This document shows positions 41,150 through 54,240 of a stretch of DNA of 64,000 nt, in pieces (the first letter of the stretch is position 1; every line of letters starts with the position of its first letter). The position numbers were made by a program, and so were the translations under genes. The DNA comes from Siderastrea siderea (lineage: Eukaryota > Cnidaria > Anthozoa > Scleractinia > Rhizangiidae). The DNA lies in the NCBI GenBank assembly GCA_964030785.1, contig OZ034979.1, forward strand, positions 38,784,984 to 38,848,983, in the 5' to 3' direction. The notes under the pieces were generated by a model. The model was not told the origin of the DNA. It ran no database searches and saw only the letters and a program-made list of their open reading frames with translations.

Positions 41150-42145
41150 GTGCCATGGCTTCATCAATCAGTCCCGTGTTGGCCGACCTCGAAATGGAAG
41201 AAATTGAAGAAAAGCCATCACCACAGCCCTTCATCCTCCCAAATGGTGGTTTGTTATGTAGACGAAAGTCATGCGTGCCTTAAAAAGAATTAAGTCGACG
41301 AGTTTCACCAACATCTAAACTCAATCAACGCAAACATAAGTTCACTTTAGAACTTGAGAACGCCAATGGGCAGGGCTTACCTTTCCTCAACACCATTACA
41401 ACTAGATGCGGCGCGGTAATTCAAGTAGATGTCTACAGGAAGCCAACCCATACAGACCGCTATCTCGATTTTCACTCGCACCACCTTTCATGCCAAAAAC
41501 GATCCGTGGTTAACACGCCACTTCTTCGGGCAAGAAACATTCCTTCCACGAGTAAAGGAAAACGGGAGGAAACTCGACGAGTTAAAGCGGTACTCCGAGA
41601 AAATAATTACCCCTAGTCCTTTAATTATCAATGACTGTGAAAAGGCGTTGGCTACCAAACCAACCAAACCCACAACAAATGGCTTTGTAGTGCTTCTGTA
41701 TGTTAGGGTGTCTCAGAAAGAATTGGTCGCTTATTGAAACAACAATAGATACAAGTTTCATACAAGCCACAAACAATCATCAACAGTTTTTTTCCACGAC
41801 CAAAGCAGCAGGATAAAACTGACCGTCAATCTTCTGGAATAGTGTACAAAATCGGTTGCAGACAGTGCAATTTTGTATACTATGGCCAAACCGAACGATC
41901 CCTTAAGACACGAGTTTCCGAGCACAAGAAAAGGCTGTCTCGCTGTTCGATCCCAACTCTAAAGTTGCGAGCCATGTCCATGAATGGCATCATTACATGG
42001 ATTTTGACAACGTTAAAGTCGTCGGACATCACCTACATTACAACCAGCACCTTTTTCTAGAAGCTTGGATGTCTGTGAAAGATCCTAACGCTGGGAATGA
42101 TCACATGGTCATCCCTGAAGTCTATAAATGCTTAGCACGCATTTA
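41150..42145 (+). pseudogene. Penelope-like element, RT plus GIY-YIG remnant (copy B)
   Basis: This is the same truncated element as at 3945-4940, with its own indels. The RT segment around 41155-41340 has lost frame. The linker (KALATKPTKPTTNGFVVL) and the endonuclease start (YKIGCRQCNFVYYGQTERS, in the frame at 41842-42060) are still readable. It ends near 42145. Different frame damage in the two copies shows that both decayed independently after duplication. Confidence 0.85.
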
Positions 42146-42254
42146 AGTTGTAATTTACGCAAAGAAACCATTCTTTGTAGTCACGCGCATACAGCACGCG
42201 CAACGTTTCGTTAATTTGAAAATTTTTTTAAATCACGCGTAACAACATCAAGCG

Positions 42255-42303
42255 ATCTTATAACTGATGAAGGCTTAAGAGTTAGCCGAAACTTCTTAGT
42301 ACC
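42255..42303 (+). ncRNA. Hammerhead-like motif in the Penelope-like terminal repeat (copy B)
   Basis: CTGATGA (42264-42270), a stem GGCT/AGCC with an 8-base loop, and GAAAC (42288-42292) are all intact, unlike copy A. The cleavage triplet would be TTC (GTC in copy A). TAA before the first box pairs with TTA after the triplet. Helix III would be very short, as reported for Penelope-like hammerheads that act as dimers. One extra A stands before the stem. Confidence 0.5.
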
Positions 42304-44754
42304 ATCAAAAAAGTAGGAGTCAGTGACAAACATGAACTTTTCTTCAAATAGTGCCGGAGAAGCCAGAGAAAAATCATAAATGGTCGAAGAGGTCAAATAC
42401 ATCAAGCATATAACGACGTTGTTGATTTCCAATCCTATTGCGCGAAGGTTTCAGGTTCCCGAGGCGTTGTTAGCAAGATAAACCTATGCACGCAAAGGAG
42501 GGCTAATTTTTGAGCCTTCTAGGAGGGTCGCCTTCTTTCCATGTAAACGGAGCCTTATTAAGTAAATTTCTGACTATTCTGTACCAGTGGTGGTTGGACA
42601 CGGCTCGCAAAGCAGGATGGGACTATCAATCGATTCGAGCTCAGTTGCAACGAACCTTCGTAGTGTGCGGATCTCTAAGAGCCAAAAAATACTTTAACTG
42701 CAAGAGTTGGAAAATAACAAAGTTGGAAGTTTCTCCGATTCTTGTGGTCTAATTATCCTTTGTTTACATCTGAATATTTGATGTAACGTTTTAACGGCTG
42801 GTTTCATGCGTTGATCGAGTGAACGCGTTCACGTGGAGACTTCAATCCCGGGTTTATCAGGAAGTAACTTATATGTGCAAACATCTTACCATGAACAACT
42901 TCTTGGGCCATGAAGGACTTATTTCCAATCATCGAAAGTAAAAACACAGTTGCTTGGCTTTCTGAGGTCTTGTAATTGCTACAGTTAAGTTGTGTGAAAT
43001 CGTAAGTTTTGACCGATGGATAATCGTTGAGTACGTGTCATGAAAAACCTTACCAATGTTCGTTTTATAGCATTAAAAAACTGGACAATCCTTTAACTTC
43101 CAGGGTGTCCAAAAGCTTCTGTTTCTCAAAGATACCATTGATGCAAGATGTTGTAATCCTGAAGGGCTTGTCTGAAATTATACCTTCACAGCTTAGCTAA
43201 ATTAAACGAGGCTGTATTAAAATATTATTGTTTAAATTGCTAGCTGTCAATATGAATTAATTTGTTTGCTTTTTAAAGTGAAAGTAACTGAGGCTGACAA
43301 AATTAGTCTGTGATTGAACGAGAATTCCATTTTCTTTTACAGCGGACATGGAAATTTGTCTTTAGAAAATTAAACGAAAGTTCTGTTCAGCCTGTATAAT
43401 GTGTGACAGGTATTATATACAGTGCACCCATATTTTTTTCTCAACTACTTCAGTGAAAGCATTGACTCATTTACCCACAAGGACCTCAAGCAGAAAATAA
43501 TTTTTCAACCCTTAATACAGGGTTGCTGGCGGCTCTGCACTGATTATCACAGCAAAATTATTGAGGTCATAGAGAACCTCTTTAGCCTGGATCCTTTTAG
43601 AACTAGTGAACCACATTAGAGCAATACATCCAATGTCATTTCTACAAATCTGTCAATTCTTTCAATGTTGAAACGTCAATGGCGAATCCAAGGGAGGGGC
43701 CAAGGTATTTCCCACCTTTTTGTTCAAAAGAAAATAAGGCTGGATAAAACAGACAGCAATATACATGAACAAAACAATTATGGAGTTATACATTTACTCC
43801 AGGCTACAACGAAGCAGAGAGAGCGCAGATTAGCTTGCTTGTGTACAACAGCATACTCCACCTGATTTTTTTGTGGACTTACTATAGTCAGAATATAGTA
43901 CAGAATAATACCAAGATATGACCCCACAAAAGTTTTGTATTTTGTTGTCTCCCCTCACCCACTATGAAACCTGCCCCCCACCCTCTATGCAAGTCTGGAC
44001 TCCCCACTGAGCAGCAATTCTACCTGTTAAGTCGAGTAACAGAAACTTAGGGGTGTTTACATAATACAGGTTTGAGTTTCATTCCCTCTTATGGTCCTGC
44101 ATAATTTTGTTAACATGATACCAGCACAAGATTTCATGCCATTACGAGTCGTATCAGTACGAGTTCATTCTGGTTGCTGTACCAGATCAAGATTTTCGAT
44201 CCGGTGCAAAAACTTGTACCATAGTGATGTAAACACGGTAAGACCACCCATTTTGGTGTGAAATATGTCTCCTGGAAGACAATTCAGAAAACGAGGATTG
44301 ATATCAATTAAAAAAATTGGTGAAGAAAGAGAAAGTTGTGAGTTCAATTAGAAAAGGGATATTTAATCAATTCAGAGTTCTCAACCCATTTATGGGTCTC
44401 AATAGCTCTACATGATATTAATATGATATTAATAACAACTAAACTGACAAATTGAACGGGGTATTCAATCAATAGTTCACAGCTCTCACTCAATAGCTCT
44501 GGATTTTATTTCTTACAGTAGACGTCATTAAATTGAACCCACCCCCCCCCCCCCCCCCACCTGTTCGCAACTATATTGAACTGAAAATATTTTTATTCTT
44601 TCCCTTGGTTGATGTTGCTCACTTCTTTGCTATTGGCTATCTCAAATTCTTGATATCTCAAACAATTTTTGGTTGCTCTTGTGTGTCTAAGATAGCACTG
44701 TAAAGTTCCAATCTGAGTTACTGATCGATACTCAGACCCGTAGCCAGTATTGAG
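42304..44754. other. Non-coding duplicon, copy B
   Basis: Matches about 5070-7522; no gene recognised. A run of C lies near 44542-44560. Confidence 0.5.
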
Positions 44755-45136
44755 GCAACCGAGGCAGTTGCCTGGGTAAAACTTTTCCCTTATTGTTAAA
44801 AACCTAAATAGAGAAATAAATTATTTAATAATAGAACATGTTTCTGGCAGTAAACCACGGCAACGGTACCTTAAAGTGTGATAACCTCAGTTAAGAATTC
44901 ACTTATGTGCTGGTCGCGAGCCCACCAGTTTCTCCGGTGGGTCAGAGTATACAGCCTCCAGCCTCGTTACCGATTCAAGACGTGGTCAAAATCAATAATG
45001 ACCACAGACCGCCTGAAAGGTCTTGCCCTTGCATACGTTTACGACATCACTCCAGAGCCGCTGCAAATATTGCAAAAATGGGACACCAGTGGTCAGAGGA
45101 GCATTGCTTTAGCTTTCTCCAAATAAAAGCGACGCC
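44755..45136 (+). pseudogene. hAT-like transposase C-terminal fragment in a copy B-only insert
   Basis: The insert is missing from copy A (between GTATTGAG and TTAGTAGAG). Within it, about 44983-45126, the frame reads MTTDRLKGLALAYVYDIT and later ILQKWDTSGQR, which resembles the RL..LALL.....I segment at the C-terminal dimerisation region of hAT transposases. The preceding part is out of frame or unrelated. Recognition is by pattern only. Confidence 0.35.
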
Positions 45137-47042
45137 TTAAGTAGAGGGTACACTTTAGCAGTATTACACTTGAACTGGTGCACTGAATGAGATTGATATG
45201 TTTTCCGGCGTCTCGAATGCTGAAATAACATTTCAGGGCTTCTAAAATTTCCTTTCTTCATGAAACTCTGGAAATTTTAAAGAGAAGAACTGATAACAAA
45301 CATAAATGCTGTTAAAGTTAGTTTGGATTTTGATTATGTTTGGTGGAAAATACCACCAGGAAATCGCTAAAAGTGGCATTTCCGATCGAGCGTCTATATT
45401 TCGAAATTTTCTGGGGGCCCCCCTAAAAACTAACGCCTTCGGCGATTCGCAATTACCTCGGTTATCAGAAACGTCTGGCTACGGCCCTGATACTGATTTT
45501 TTTTTTTAGCTTTCTCAGTGGTTCACTGCACAGAGGTTGTAAGTTAAGAACCTTAAGGCTGCTGCTTAGGGGATCTTAGAACACCAATCCACAACAAATG
45601 ATTTGACTATATATTAAGTCCCTAAAGCCCTAACAGTTTTGGTCACTTGAGCCAATAAAATGTGATTCTTGAAAGTTTGTTGCATACAGGCAACAGAGCA
45701 GACTGAAGAAACCACTTTGCCTCTTAACCTAAAGACAAAAAACACAAAGAAGGGAAAACACTCAATTGGGATGCCACACCATGCTGCTGATACTTGTCAT
45801 AATTAAAACATTAAAATATTCTAACCAAAATAAGACGATCACTCGCGTTATTTCGCGGGTAATTTTCACATCTCGCAGCGTGAGAGAGTAATATTGGACA
45901 GAAAACTCGACAACTTAAACAACGCGTAATTCTCAAACTAGAGGGGCGCTATCGGGTGCTATATGATTTTATAAAAGCACATTTATCCACCTTGATCTTG
46001 GTGTAAAATGAACGGTTTTAAATTTTCGGGTTAGCCTACAAATTCTCAAAATGTGAGACCTACTCAAATATCATGAAAGCACACGATGCTCGATCCACCT
46101 ACAACGAAATTGTGCTCAAACTTAACTTACAAAAGATGATCAGATCTAAAAATTTCAAGACATCTAGATACATACCAATCCTAATTATTCTTGTTAAATG
46201 TAAGTTTCATTGAGGACAGACAGCACGTTAAAATGATAAGAAGTGAAGCTCACATTTCCGTCAAAGGCCGCCATGTTGATTTCACGTCCTTGTTAAGAGA
46301 CTGCTCGTGATTGGCTAATATAATGATCCACCAAGCCTTTCGGACGGTGTCCAACCACCACTGGACTAGTACCTTCGCCCGGTATGGTTTCATACTGACA
46401 GAATAGGTGTTCTTACCCCGCCGTTCATGATGGGGTCTAGTATACATTTTTCTTCGGGTTTTTTTGTTGGTCACTTGCCCCAGACTGCCGGTTATTGCTC
46501 GGCAAAACAAATCTTCGTCGCAAACGTTCGGTAAACATAAGCATTTTTTTCAGTCGTTTAGCGTCGATTAGCCAAAAATTTCATGAAAGTCGACGTAGAA
46601 AATTTCTAGGGATGCAATTGCATAAAATCTCTTCGACGAGAGCGAGGACAAAGATGCTAGCAAGGCTTTGAAAGTCACCGATTCGTACTTGTTATTTTCG
46701 TTGGTTGCCAAACAAACAAGGTTAAATATTCCACAGTGAACTGCAAGCATTTTTGGCGATTTTGCTTTGCTTCGCCAAAATCTTTAGAAAATTTGTGTAG
46801 AAAAGTACAAGGAATTCAATGCAGTTAAATTCTCTTCGACGTCATTCAAACTCATGCAGAAGCCGATCCGGGGAAGTTCTGTTGCGTGTGCCAAATCACT
46901 CATCGAATCATAGCCTGAAAATTGTTTCTTACCTTTTTTTTCGGTAGATACCCGTTTCTTTTATATTTTAGGATAATTTTGTCTTAATCAATAAATCTAT
47001 TTGAATTTAATGTTCCATTGTTATTTAGAATCACGCTGAGAT
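45137..47042. other. Non-coding duplicon and copy B-only sequence; empty TTAA site at 45915-45918
   Basis: CAACTTAAACAACGC is the uninterrupted counterpart of the two-element insertion in copy A. From 46470 the sequence has no counterpart in copy A. No gene recognised. Confidence 0.6.
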
Positions 47043-48364
47043 AGCCTGCAAACAAGCTCTCGGGGGCTGGGGGCTGAGGAGGGAAAAGAGCGAGAGCTTG
47101 CAACGACGTCTCAGGAATTTAAATTCGGCCTCTAGTGCCCGCTGCGGCTCCCCGTTGTCTGAGCGGTCAGATTTTGGCCAATCAGCCCAAACCGGAAACG
47201 AGCCTTTAAACCTGAAATTTGCGATCAAATTACTCGTCGGACGTCACAAAACGTCAACAGTTCAACTTGTAAAATTATAAATTGTAGCCTAAAGCCAAAT
47301 TTCTTCTCTTTCTTTTTTCAATTTTTTTGTACCAGTAAAAGGGCTTTCGATTATTTATAGCATTTTGGCGACTTTTTAATTACCAAGAAATCAAAGATTG
47401 TTCGTGTTCGTAAGCTAGCCTCCTCTGCGCTAGTCAAAATATTCAGCGAGCGCTGGCAGAATATGATTTCAAGCGAATCTATTGTTGGATTATAAAGGTT
47501 TAATTGGGTATTTTTGACTTTCCCATCGCCAAAAAACACAGAAAGCAAACGCATCGAAGGCAGGAATGTTTCCAAAACTCAATCACGCCGCGCTGTGATT
47601 ATCCCCCCGAACCGTACTTAGTTTTTTCAAAAATTAGCGCTAGATAAAGTGATAACGTTTCACATTCCTTTCAGATAGAAGAAACTCTTTTATTAATAGA
47701 TTTTATTTTCTTCGTTATCATCGCACAGGATGGGTATTCATTTCAAATTTAAATATACACGAATTGCCATGAAAACAAAACGTACTGAAGATAGTTGACT
47801 AAATCACTAGCGGATCTGATTTTCAAATTTTCTGTTCGCAAACCGGTAATTCTTCCTCCTCCTTTTCTTTATGGTGAAAATCGAAGTGTTGTTCTTAGGC
47901 ATCGAAGGCTCTCAAGCTTTCGCTTTGGCGTCCCTACGACAATGCAGATCGAGTCCGGTCGTCGCATTAATTTAATTAAAGACCAAAACATTTCAGCGCG
48001 TGAAGAACCCTCTACGTAATGAAGTAAAATATCGGCGAATAAGCTTGACCAGCCTTCAATCTATTGGTTATCTTTTGCTTGACATCCTTGAATGAGGATT
48101 TCTTTGATAAGCGTGACTTTTACGGTACTTCCACCCGAAGGAGAGCGATGAACCGCAAAAAAAAGAGCCCTGGCGTTGTCTTCTTCGCAACAAGCGCGAA
48201 GATTGATGACGTCGTTACCAAATTAAATCTCCACCAATCAGCATTTTGCATCGACTTTTTCGTTGCAGAAATTCAAATTCCTGAGACGTCGTTGCAAGCT
48301 CTTGTTTTCTCCCCACCCCCACCCCCCGCCCTCCGAGCGCCCGCCGACAGCTTGCTCGCAGGCT
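47043..48364. mobile_element. 1.3-kb non-autonomous DNA element, AGCCTGC ends
   Basis: The left end AGCCTGCAAACAAGCTCTC and the complement of the right end, AGCCTGCGAGCAAGCTGTC, are followed on both sides by GAGCTTGCAACGACGTCTC, giving inverted repeats of about 90 bp with a GC-rich gap. No transposase frame is inside. The terminal motif matches that of the helicase/transposase element at 54034, which could mobilise it. No clear target duplication. Confidence 0.7.
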
Positions 48365-49700
48365 AACACTGAGATGTCAGTTCGTTTTAATAAACGTGAC
48401 GTAACCCCGGGACTTGGAAATAAGAAGAACTGAGTCACACTATGGTCAAAGTATTTCGTCACGTTCTTCTTCGCGAAGGTTAGAATAGGTGGTTGACCAT
48501 GGAATGAGGGATGGGAAAGGGGTTCATACTATTAGGGATCCATATTATCACAGGGAGAAGGGTGCGGAGAAGAGGGGGAATGGCAGCAAACACGTCAAAG
48601 GTACGATAAATCACCAATTTGGGCTCGTATCTTGAGTGATCGTAATATATTTTGCATCCTGAGGGCAGGGAGAACAAAGGCGGGGTCTAATGCTCCTGGG
48701 GCTTTTCTTGTTAATCGCTTGTCTCCAGGAAACTAACCTCATCTTAAAAAAATTTTTCATTTATCGACCCGGATTGATTTTCAGTTCTTTGTTATTATTA
48801 CGCTGCTGTTTAATTTATCTCGAGACAAACGCAACGTCTACCACCCATATTTGTGTTTAGATTTTTACTTTAGTGCGCGCGCTCATGCATAACGTGGCGT
48901 GACATTGCGACATGAATTACGTGCGTAGTGAGGATGCGCAAAAGCAATTGTGAAATATGACTACAAATAAATTGGCATGCTTTGATATTTTATTTCTGTT
49001 CAAGCCGAGTTGAAACTTTTCCCAGATAAAAGTTGTTTTTTGTCCCACAACCCAGTCATTCAGAGTCCTCTGGTGGTTTTTTAAAAAGTTTATTTTTCGA
49101 GTAGTCGTTTTTTGAGCAAAGCCGTGAATTCTTGTTTAATTATGCATTATTTTTGTGCACAACGGAACGGTCTGTAACATTGTTTGGTTCTCGTATATAA
49201 ACCATGTAATTTCAATTAACCTAACTACAGTCCATGGCTACTCAAGTATCACTCAGGGAAAATATTAGCCTTCACGTGGCTGCGGAGGTTGCAGTGCACA
49301 CCCAGTCAGACTGAAGCCTTCATAATGCACGGTGGATGGTCGATGTAAGTAATTTTCAATGCTGACGATACCATAGTAAAGGATTATTTTCAGTGGATTA
49401 GGACGATACCGTCCCGATGCCGATTATCTTTCAATTGCCAGAATTGACACGATAACGATTATAAGGATGTGTTTTCACTGGATTGGGGCGATAGTGTACC
49501 GCAATTTACATGCAAGGAAGCTCAGCCATTAAATATCCTGAAACCACACATACGGCTGGAATAACAAAGATAAAACGGGATATATTTAACATGGTGAACA
49601 AGAAAAAATAGAAAGCAAAAACATTGCGCGATTTGTAATGGCTCCAACGATTCTACCAAACAAATTTAAATGTTGGGGATGTTTTACCCGTTAGAACGCA
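48365..49700. other. Non-coding duplicon, copy B
   Basis: Matches 24389-24836 and 26104-26996; nothing coding. Confidence 0.5.
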
Positions 49701-49705
49701 CTTAC

Positions 49706-49817
49706 CGTAACGAAAGTCTTGAGTTCCATAATTGTGAAAGTAGACAAACACAAGAAACTGTAAAATCGCAAAAAGTCCACACACAACAAAACACAGCACC
49801 TGAGTCCTTGAGGTCAT
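49706..49817 (-). CDS. Candidate first exon encoding a signal anchor (copy B)
   Basis: Counterpart of 27002-27113: same ATG, membrane segment and GTAAGT donor; the two residues after VYFH differ (NY in place of KD). That the frame is kept in both copies is only weak evidence of selection, because the surrounding DNA is also similar. No later exon was found. Confidence 0.35.
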
Positions 49818-49859
49818 AGTTGTTGTAAGAGATTCCGACTTTGGGGTAAGTTGCATAAA

Positions 49860-52800
49860 ACCTAACGCTGAGCGTAACTGCTAACGTCAGACGTTAAAAC
49901 AGTTACTTTGACTGGAGTGAACGTCTGGCGTTAGAAGTTACACCAGATGTTAAATTTTATGCAACTCGGCCCTGAAGCGCTTAGACACATGAATACGTGA
50001 TCCATGGTGTCATGGTTACAATATTTTAATAGAGATTTAAAAGACAATGGCGTGGCTGTTGAGTCAGGAGAACTAACAATTAAGCCTCATTTTCTGTGAT
50101 AAATGATATTTGCTTGTCACATTTTCATATGACAAACGAAAGCTGGCTTGCCAGTTTGCATTCGTCAAATGTGAAATTTGCACGTGTAGATGGGTCGTCA
50201 AAGAAATTTTGTCAAAGATTTGTGAAAAGTTAGTTCCCAGATCCTTCATGCATGCGTTTTTTGGAGCTTTTATCTTGCCTAACCAAGTCATTTAGCCGTT
50301 TCTGGCAATTTCTCTGCTTTAAGGAGCATTTTTACATTAGGAGCCTCGATTTTCCCTGGTCCATGCGAACTCATGCACGCATTTTCAGCTGCATGTCGCA
50401 ATAAAACTATTGCTACCGAGCCCAACGTTATAATTTAACTTGCCTCTACTTGAAACGCGAGCCTGTTATATTTGGATACCCTTTCTTCCGGCTTTCCCTT
50501 CTACCGCATTTGCTGTTCCGCTGTCCAACAGTCATTGCCGGCACACAAATAAGGACATTTGTCAAAGAAAAATTGTTCACCCACGTACACGGTCAAATCA
50601 TTTGTCATAGAAAATTTGCTCTTGTGGATGAGGCTTTAAGGAGTTTATAATCTCTTCATGACCACTAGCCGGGCCTTCAACTGACAATATTGTATTTTCA
50701 CAATTAAACGCTGAGACTTTAATTTCAGACTAAGTTTGTTCGAGACGGTAGTTTTAACACGTCAAAACATTGGAAATAAGGAAGAACCACAACGAAGGTC
50801 TTGAGTTCAATACTTGTCAAAGTGGAAAAGAATAAGCTGAAAATGTGAAATAACCAAAGTCTAAACCAAAAAGGACGGCGTTCATGAAAAGCAGGTTATA
50901 GGTAGTTTTGTAGTGTTTAGATTAGTATTGTAATGTTTAGATTAGTATTTTTAATGGTAAGATTACCTGATGAAATTTAACTGTGTTTAAATAAATGTAA
51001 TAAAGGTAATAAATAAATAAATAAATAAACACAGCAAAGAATTCAAGGACATGGTGAGTTGGAACATAGTTGGTGGGAAATCTCACCCGTATTTTTGTCC
51101 TTAACTCCCGTGGGCGCAGGCGAGAGGCAAATCTCAATAAACTTTTCACATATAAGTTTTCTCATTTGCATTATGATAAATTGAAAAGTGGATGTAAGGA
51201 AGTTTGGGCTGGGAACTGCAAACTAACCCTAAATTTTGTCGAATCCATGGTCGATTGTATTGATTGTAATTAATGGTTAAAACATTTTTTTCACGACATC
51301 TTGTTGATGGATTATCTTGCATTTTAATGTGTATTTTGCAACTTTCTTTTACACCAGTTTGTTGCTGTATTTGTTTTTCTTTTATATCTATGCAAAAATT
51401 TTTCCTCGGTCATTTGGCTACACTGGCTCATATAATTAAAGACAACTTTAGCCTAAGACCCGATAACTTAGTGAAACTTTTGGCCCATACTCTTTTGCAA
51501 CTTCGCTTTTGGAAAGAAATATCTTCTTGTCTAAAATTACTGTCCGAGCAACTAAGTCTCGTTCCTTACTGAAATCATACCAGTTGATACTACTTCTCAA
51601 ACGCCTACATAAATCCATAAGGAAGATAATTAATTTACAATATGGAAACGACATTTTCGACAGAATGTGACGTTCAATGTTGTCAAGGAAATTTGTCAAT
51701 TTCCGCGCTAATATCATGTTGCAAGACAGCAGTCAGCGCTGTGTTGTTCAATTGGTGGCATTCACCTAACCGAAAAAAAATGCATGAAAGTGATAAGAAA
51801 TAGTACACCTAATTTTTACGAATCCAGGAAAAAAGGGATAAAGAGATAGAGAGAGACCTGGTACCAATCTGGTGAATTCCCTCCCCGCGATACGGGAACA
51901 TTTTCAATCAAGATCATAAATTTCGAAAAATAAATTCGCACTACGACCATTTTTTTTAAACTTGCTTTACTCTTATTTGTGGGCATTTTTAGGAACACTG
52001 AGCTTGCTTTATTGAGCATATAAAATTTGCATATCGTGTTGTCGGATGCGCACTACGCCATTGTCAGATGAAAGGTAATAGAAAAATATGAACAAAATAG
52101 GAGGAGCTTTAACATGCCGACGAACAGCAAAATGGTCAATCAGAAAGGCATTGTTATCGGAAGTCAGCTGTACAAGTATCGTAGTGCAGCAAATTAAGAG
52201 ACAGCACTGATGTGTGCTGTCTGGCTCAAGGCAGGAGTACGGCTCTCTTTCAAACTGTCTTAAAGTCTCGTCTGTTTTGACAAACAGTTTCCTTGTGATA
52301 AAAGACGATAGCTCATGTCTTTGCAAAGATTCTTTCGAAAATCGTGGTATGACGGCTTCCTTGAAGTTTTAATTTTTCGTCAAGTTCCTTGTCAAGAGAT
52401 GTGGGTCACACTTGCCTTTGCCAACTTTGTCACTAAATTAAAATTTGACAAAATGTACAACATTATCCTTAGTGCAGCCCGGTACTATTTTGATGTGCAA
52501 AGAGGCTGGCAGCTCAAATAAATACTGATAAAAAGCTCAAATAAAGGTCCAAGACTTTAATTTGAAACTTCCAGAAAGCATTTATTGAAATTAAGCAAGT
52601 CAATTCCTTAAAGGAAAGTCAATCTTAGTAACTTGTACTAGCTGTGGTCACACTACCAACATTTTAGGGAAACTTATCTTGTTCGGACAGCTTACTTAGG
52701 GAAACTGAATTTTTTAAGTTTGACCAATTTTTCCCTAGGGAAATTTTATCCTCTGGAGCTTGGATATGTCTCGAGAACAATAGAGCTCCCCTTGACAACT

Positions 52801-54033
52801 ACCTCAAAATGATAGCTAGGGAAAATTCCTATCCCGAGGTAGCTTACCAGTAGACGCTCGTCGGCGAATGTCTTGATGAAAAAACCGGCCATATGTCACG
52901 TCGTGAGAGTAATTTTTTTTTTAAAAAGCGGGGCGTGTCGAGGCAATTGCGCGGCCTCTAAGCGCGAAGATGATGTCGCAGTTCGGAGCAAGATTGCGAA
53001 GTATCTTTTTAATTCGAGGTTTGAAATTTTTCTTCAGTTTAAGGCTCCGTTTAGAAATGGTTTTTAAACTAAGCAATTGTCTTTGTTACCCGAAAGAGCT
53101 TGTATCCTCAAAATGAGCCGGACCCTCAGGGGTCCATTTCAGTAGCGTGACCATTCCAGATTTTCTTACTTAGGTAAAATGAAACCCGTCATGAATTTAC
53201 CTCGCGAAAGTTTTGATGAATTTATCCCCCCCCCTTTCCAGGGAGATAATTCCTTATATAAACTAGATAGGTATTTGCAGCCCAAAGGTTATGGTTTTCG
53301 AGCTGTTTTAGTCTGAAATAGGGTATAGAGTTTGACCATTTTGGTCTGGTTTGTGTAATATGGTCTATTACAATTGGGTATGGTTTTTAGAAGAAGCTAC
53401 GTTTTTGTTATTATCTTCTATTGAGAAGTGTGTTTTGATTACTTAAAATCGGAAATCTGAAGCACTTCTCAAATGTCCACAGAAGCCGTAGCAGTTCCCG
53501 GGCAGGTCTGAAATAGGGTATCGAATTTTGAGTCGGGTGTGATAAATCACATTTTTTGGTCTGAAATAGGGTAAGGTTTTAAGGAGTGGGTAGCACACCC
53601 CTACCCAAAATTTCGGGGAGTACCCCCTGGATTTGCCCTAGGTAAACCCAGGTAAAAGTCTGTAGTGTGACCACGGCTACTGTTGAATTCGAAGGGTCGG
53701 ACTTTAAACCCTTATAATTTGATTTGGCGATTTTTTCCTATAAACGATTCAGCGACAACTCATTTTAGCCATCAGAGCTGCAACTTGTAACGAAACGAAT
53801 ATGAAACGTTAATGTTCCACAGTTCAATAATTGCAACACTCGGCAAGCTCTTTTTAATATTCTCTGTCTGTAGGATAGTGAATGTACATGTTTGAAATCA
53901 AATGTTGCGGAGTTTCTAATGATTGCAGTGTTCATGATAGTGTGTACTCAGTTGTAAGTTGGTTAAGGTTTCAAGTTTTCAGGATTGAGGTATAAATCAG
54001 ATCCTAGTAAAAGGAAAGAAAAATATTCTTGAA
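49860..54033. other. Non-coding duplicon, copy B, nearly identical to 27156-31323
   Basis: No gene recognised. It ends at the left border of the large transposon. Confidence 0.5.
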
Positions 54034-54220
54034 TAGCCTGCGAGCAGGCTCTCTATTCGGGGGGCAACGCAACGTGAATTATTTTCTTCGAGAGCGCCGA
54101 AGGCGCGAGTTTCGGCGAGCGAAGCGAGCCGCTGGGCGAGCGAAGCGAGCCCGCGGTGAAAATTGAGAGCCTGCACGTATCCCATTGAATTTTGAATCCG
54201 GCGCGTTCGTCCACGAACGC
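54034..54220. repeat. Left terminal region of the large transposon
   Basis: Stacked short palindromes in GC-rich DNA, unlike the AT-rich surroundings; plausible transposase-binding sites. Confidence 0.6.
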
Positions 54221-54229
54221 AGCACTCTG

Positions 54230-54234
54230 ATTGG
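54230..54234 (+). promoter_or_regulatory. CCAAT box (ATTGG) of the helicase gene
   Basis: It lies 7 bases before the first ATG and 64 before the second in-frame ATG (54298), which favours the second as the true start. Confidence 0.4.
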
Positions 54235-54240
54235 TCAAAA

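Larger units (their letters stand above)
40864..54033 (+). repeat. Duplicon copy B (direct repeat of 3654-31323)
   Basis: It shares the backbone of copy A (blocks listed there). Copy B alone carries a 382-bp insert (44755-45136) and 46470-48178. The match stops at TTCTTGAA (54033), exactly where the large transposon starts. The duplication may therefore continue beyond that element, right of the window. Confidence 0.9.
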
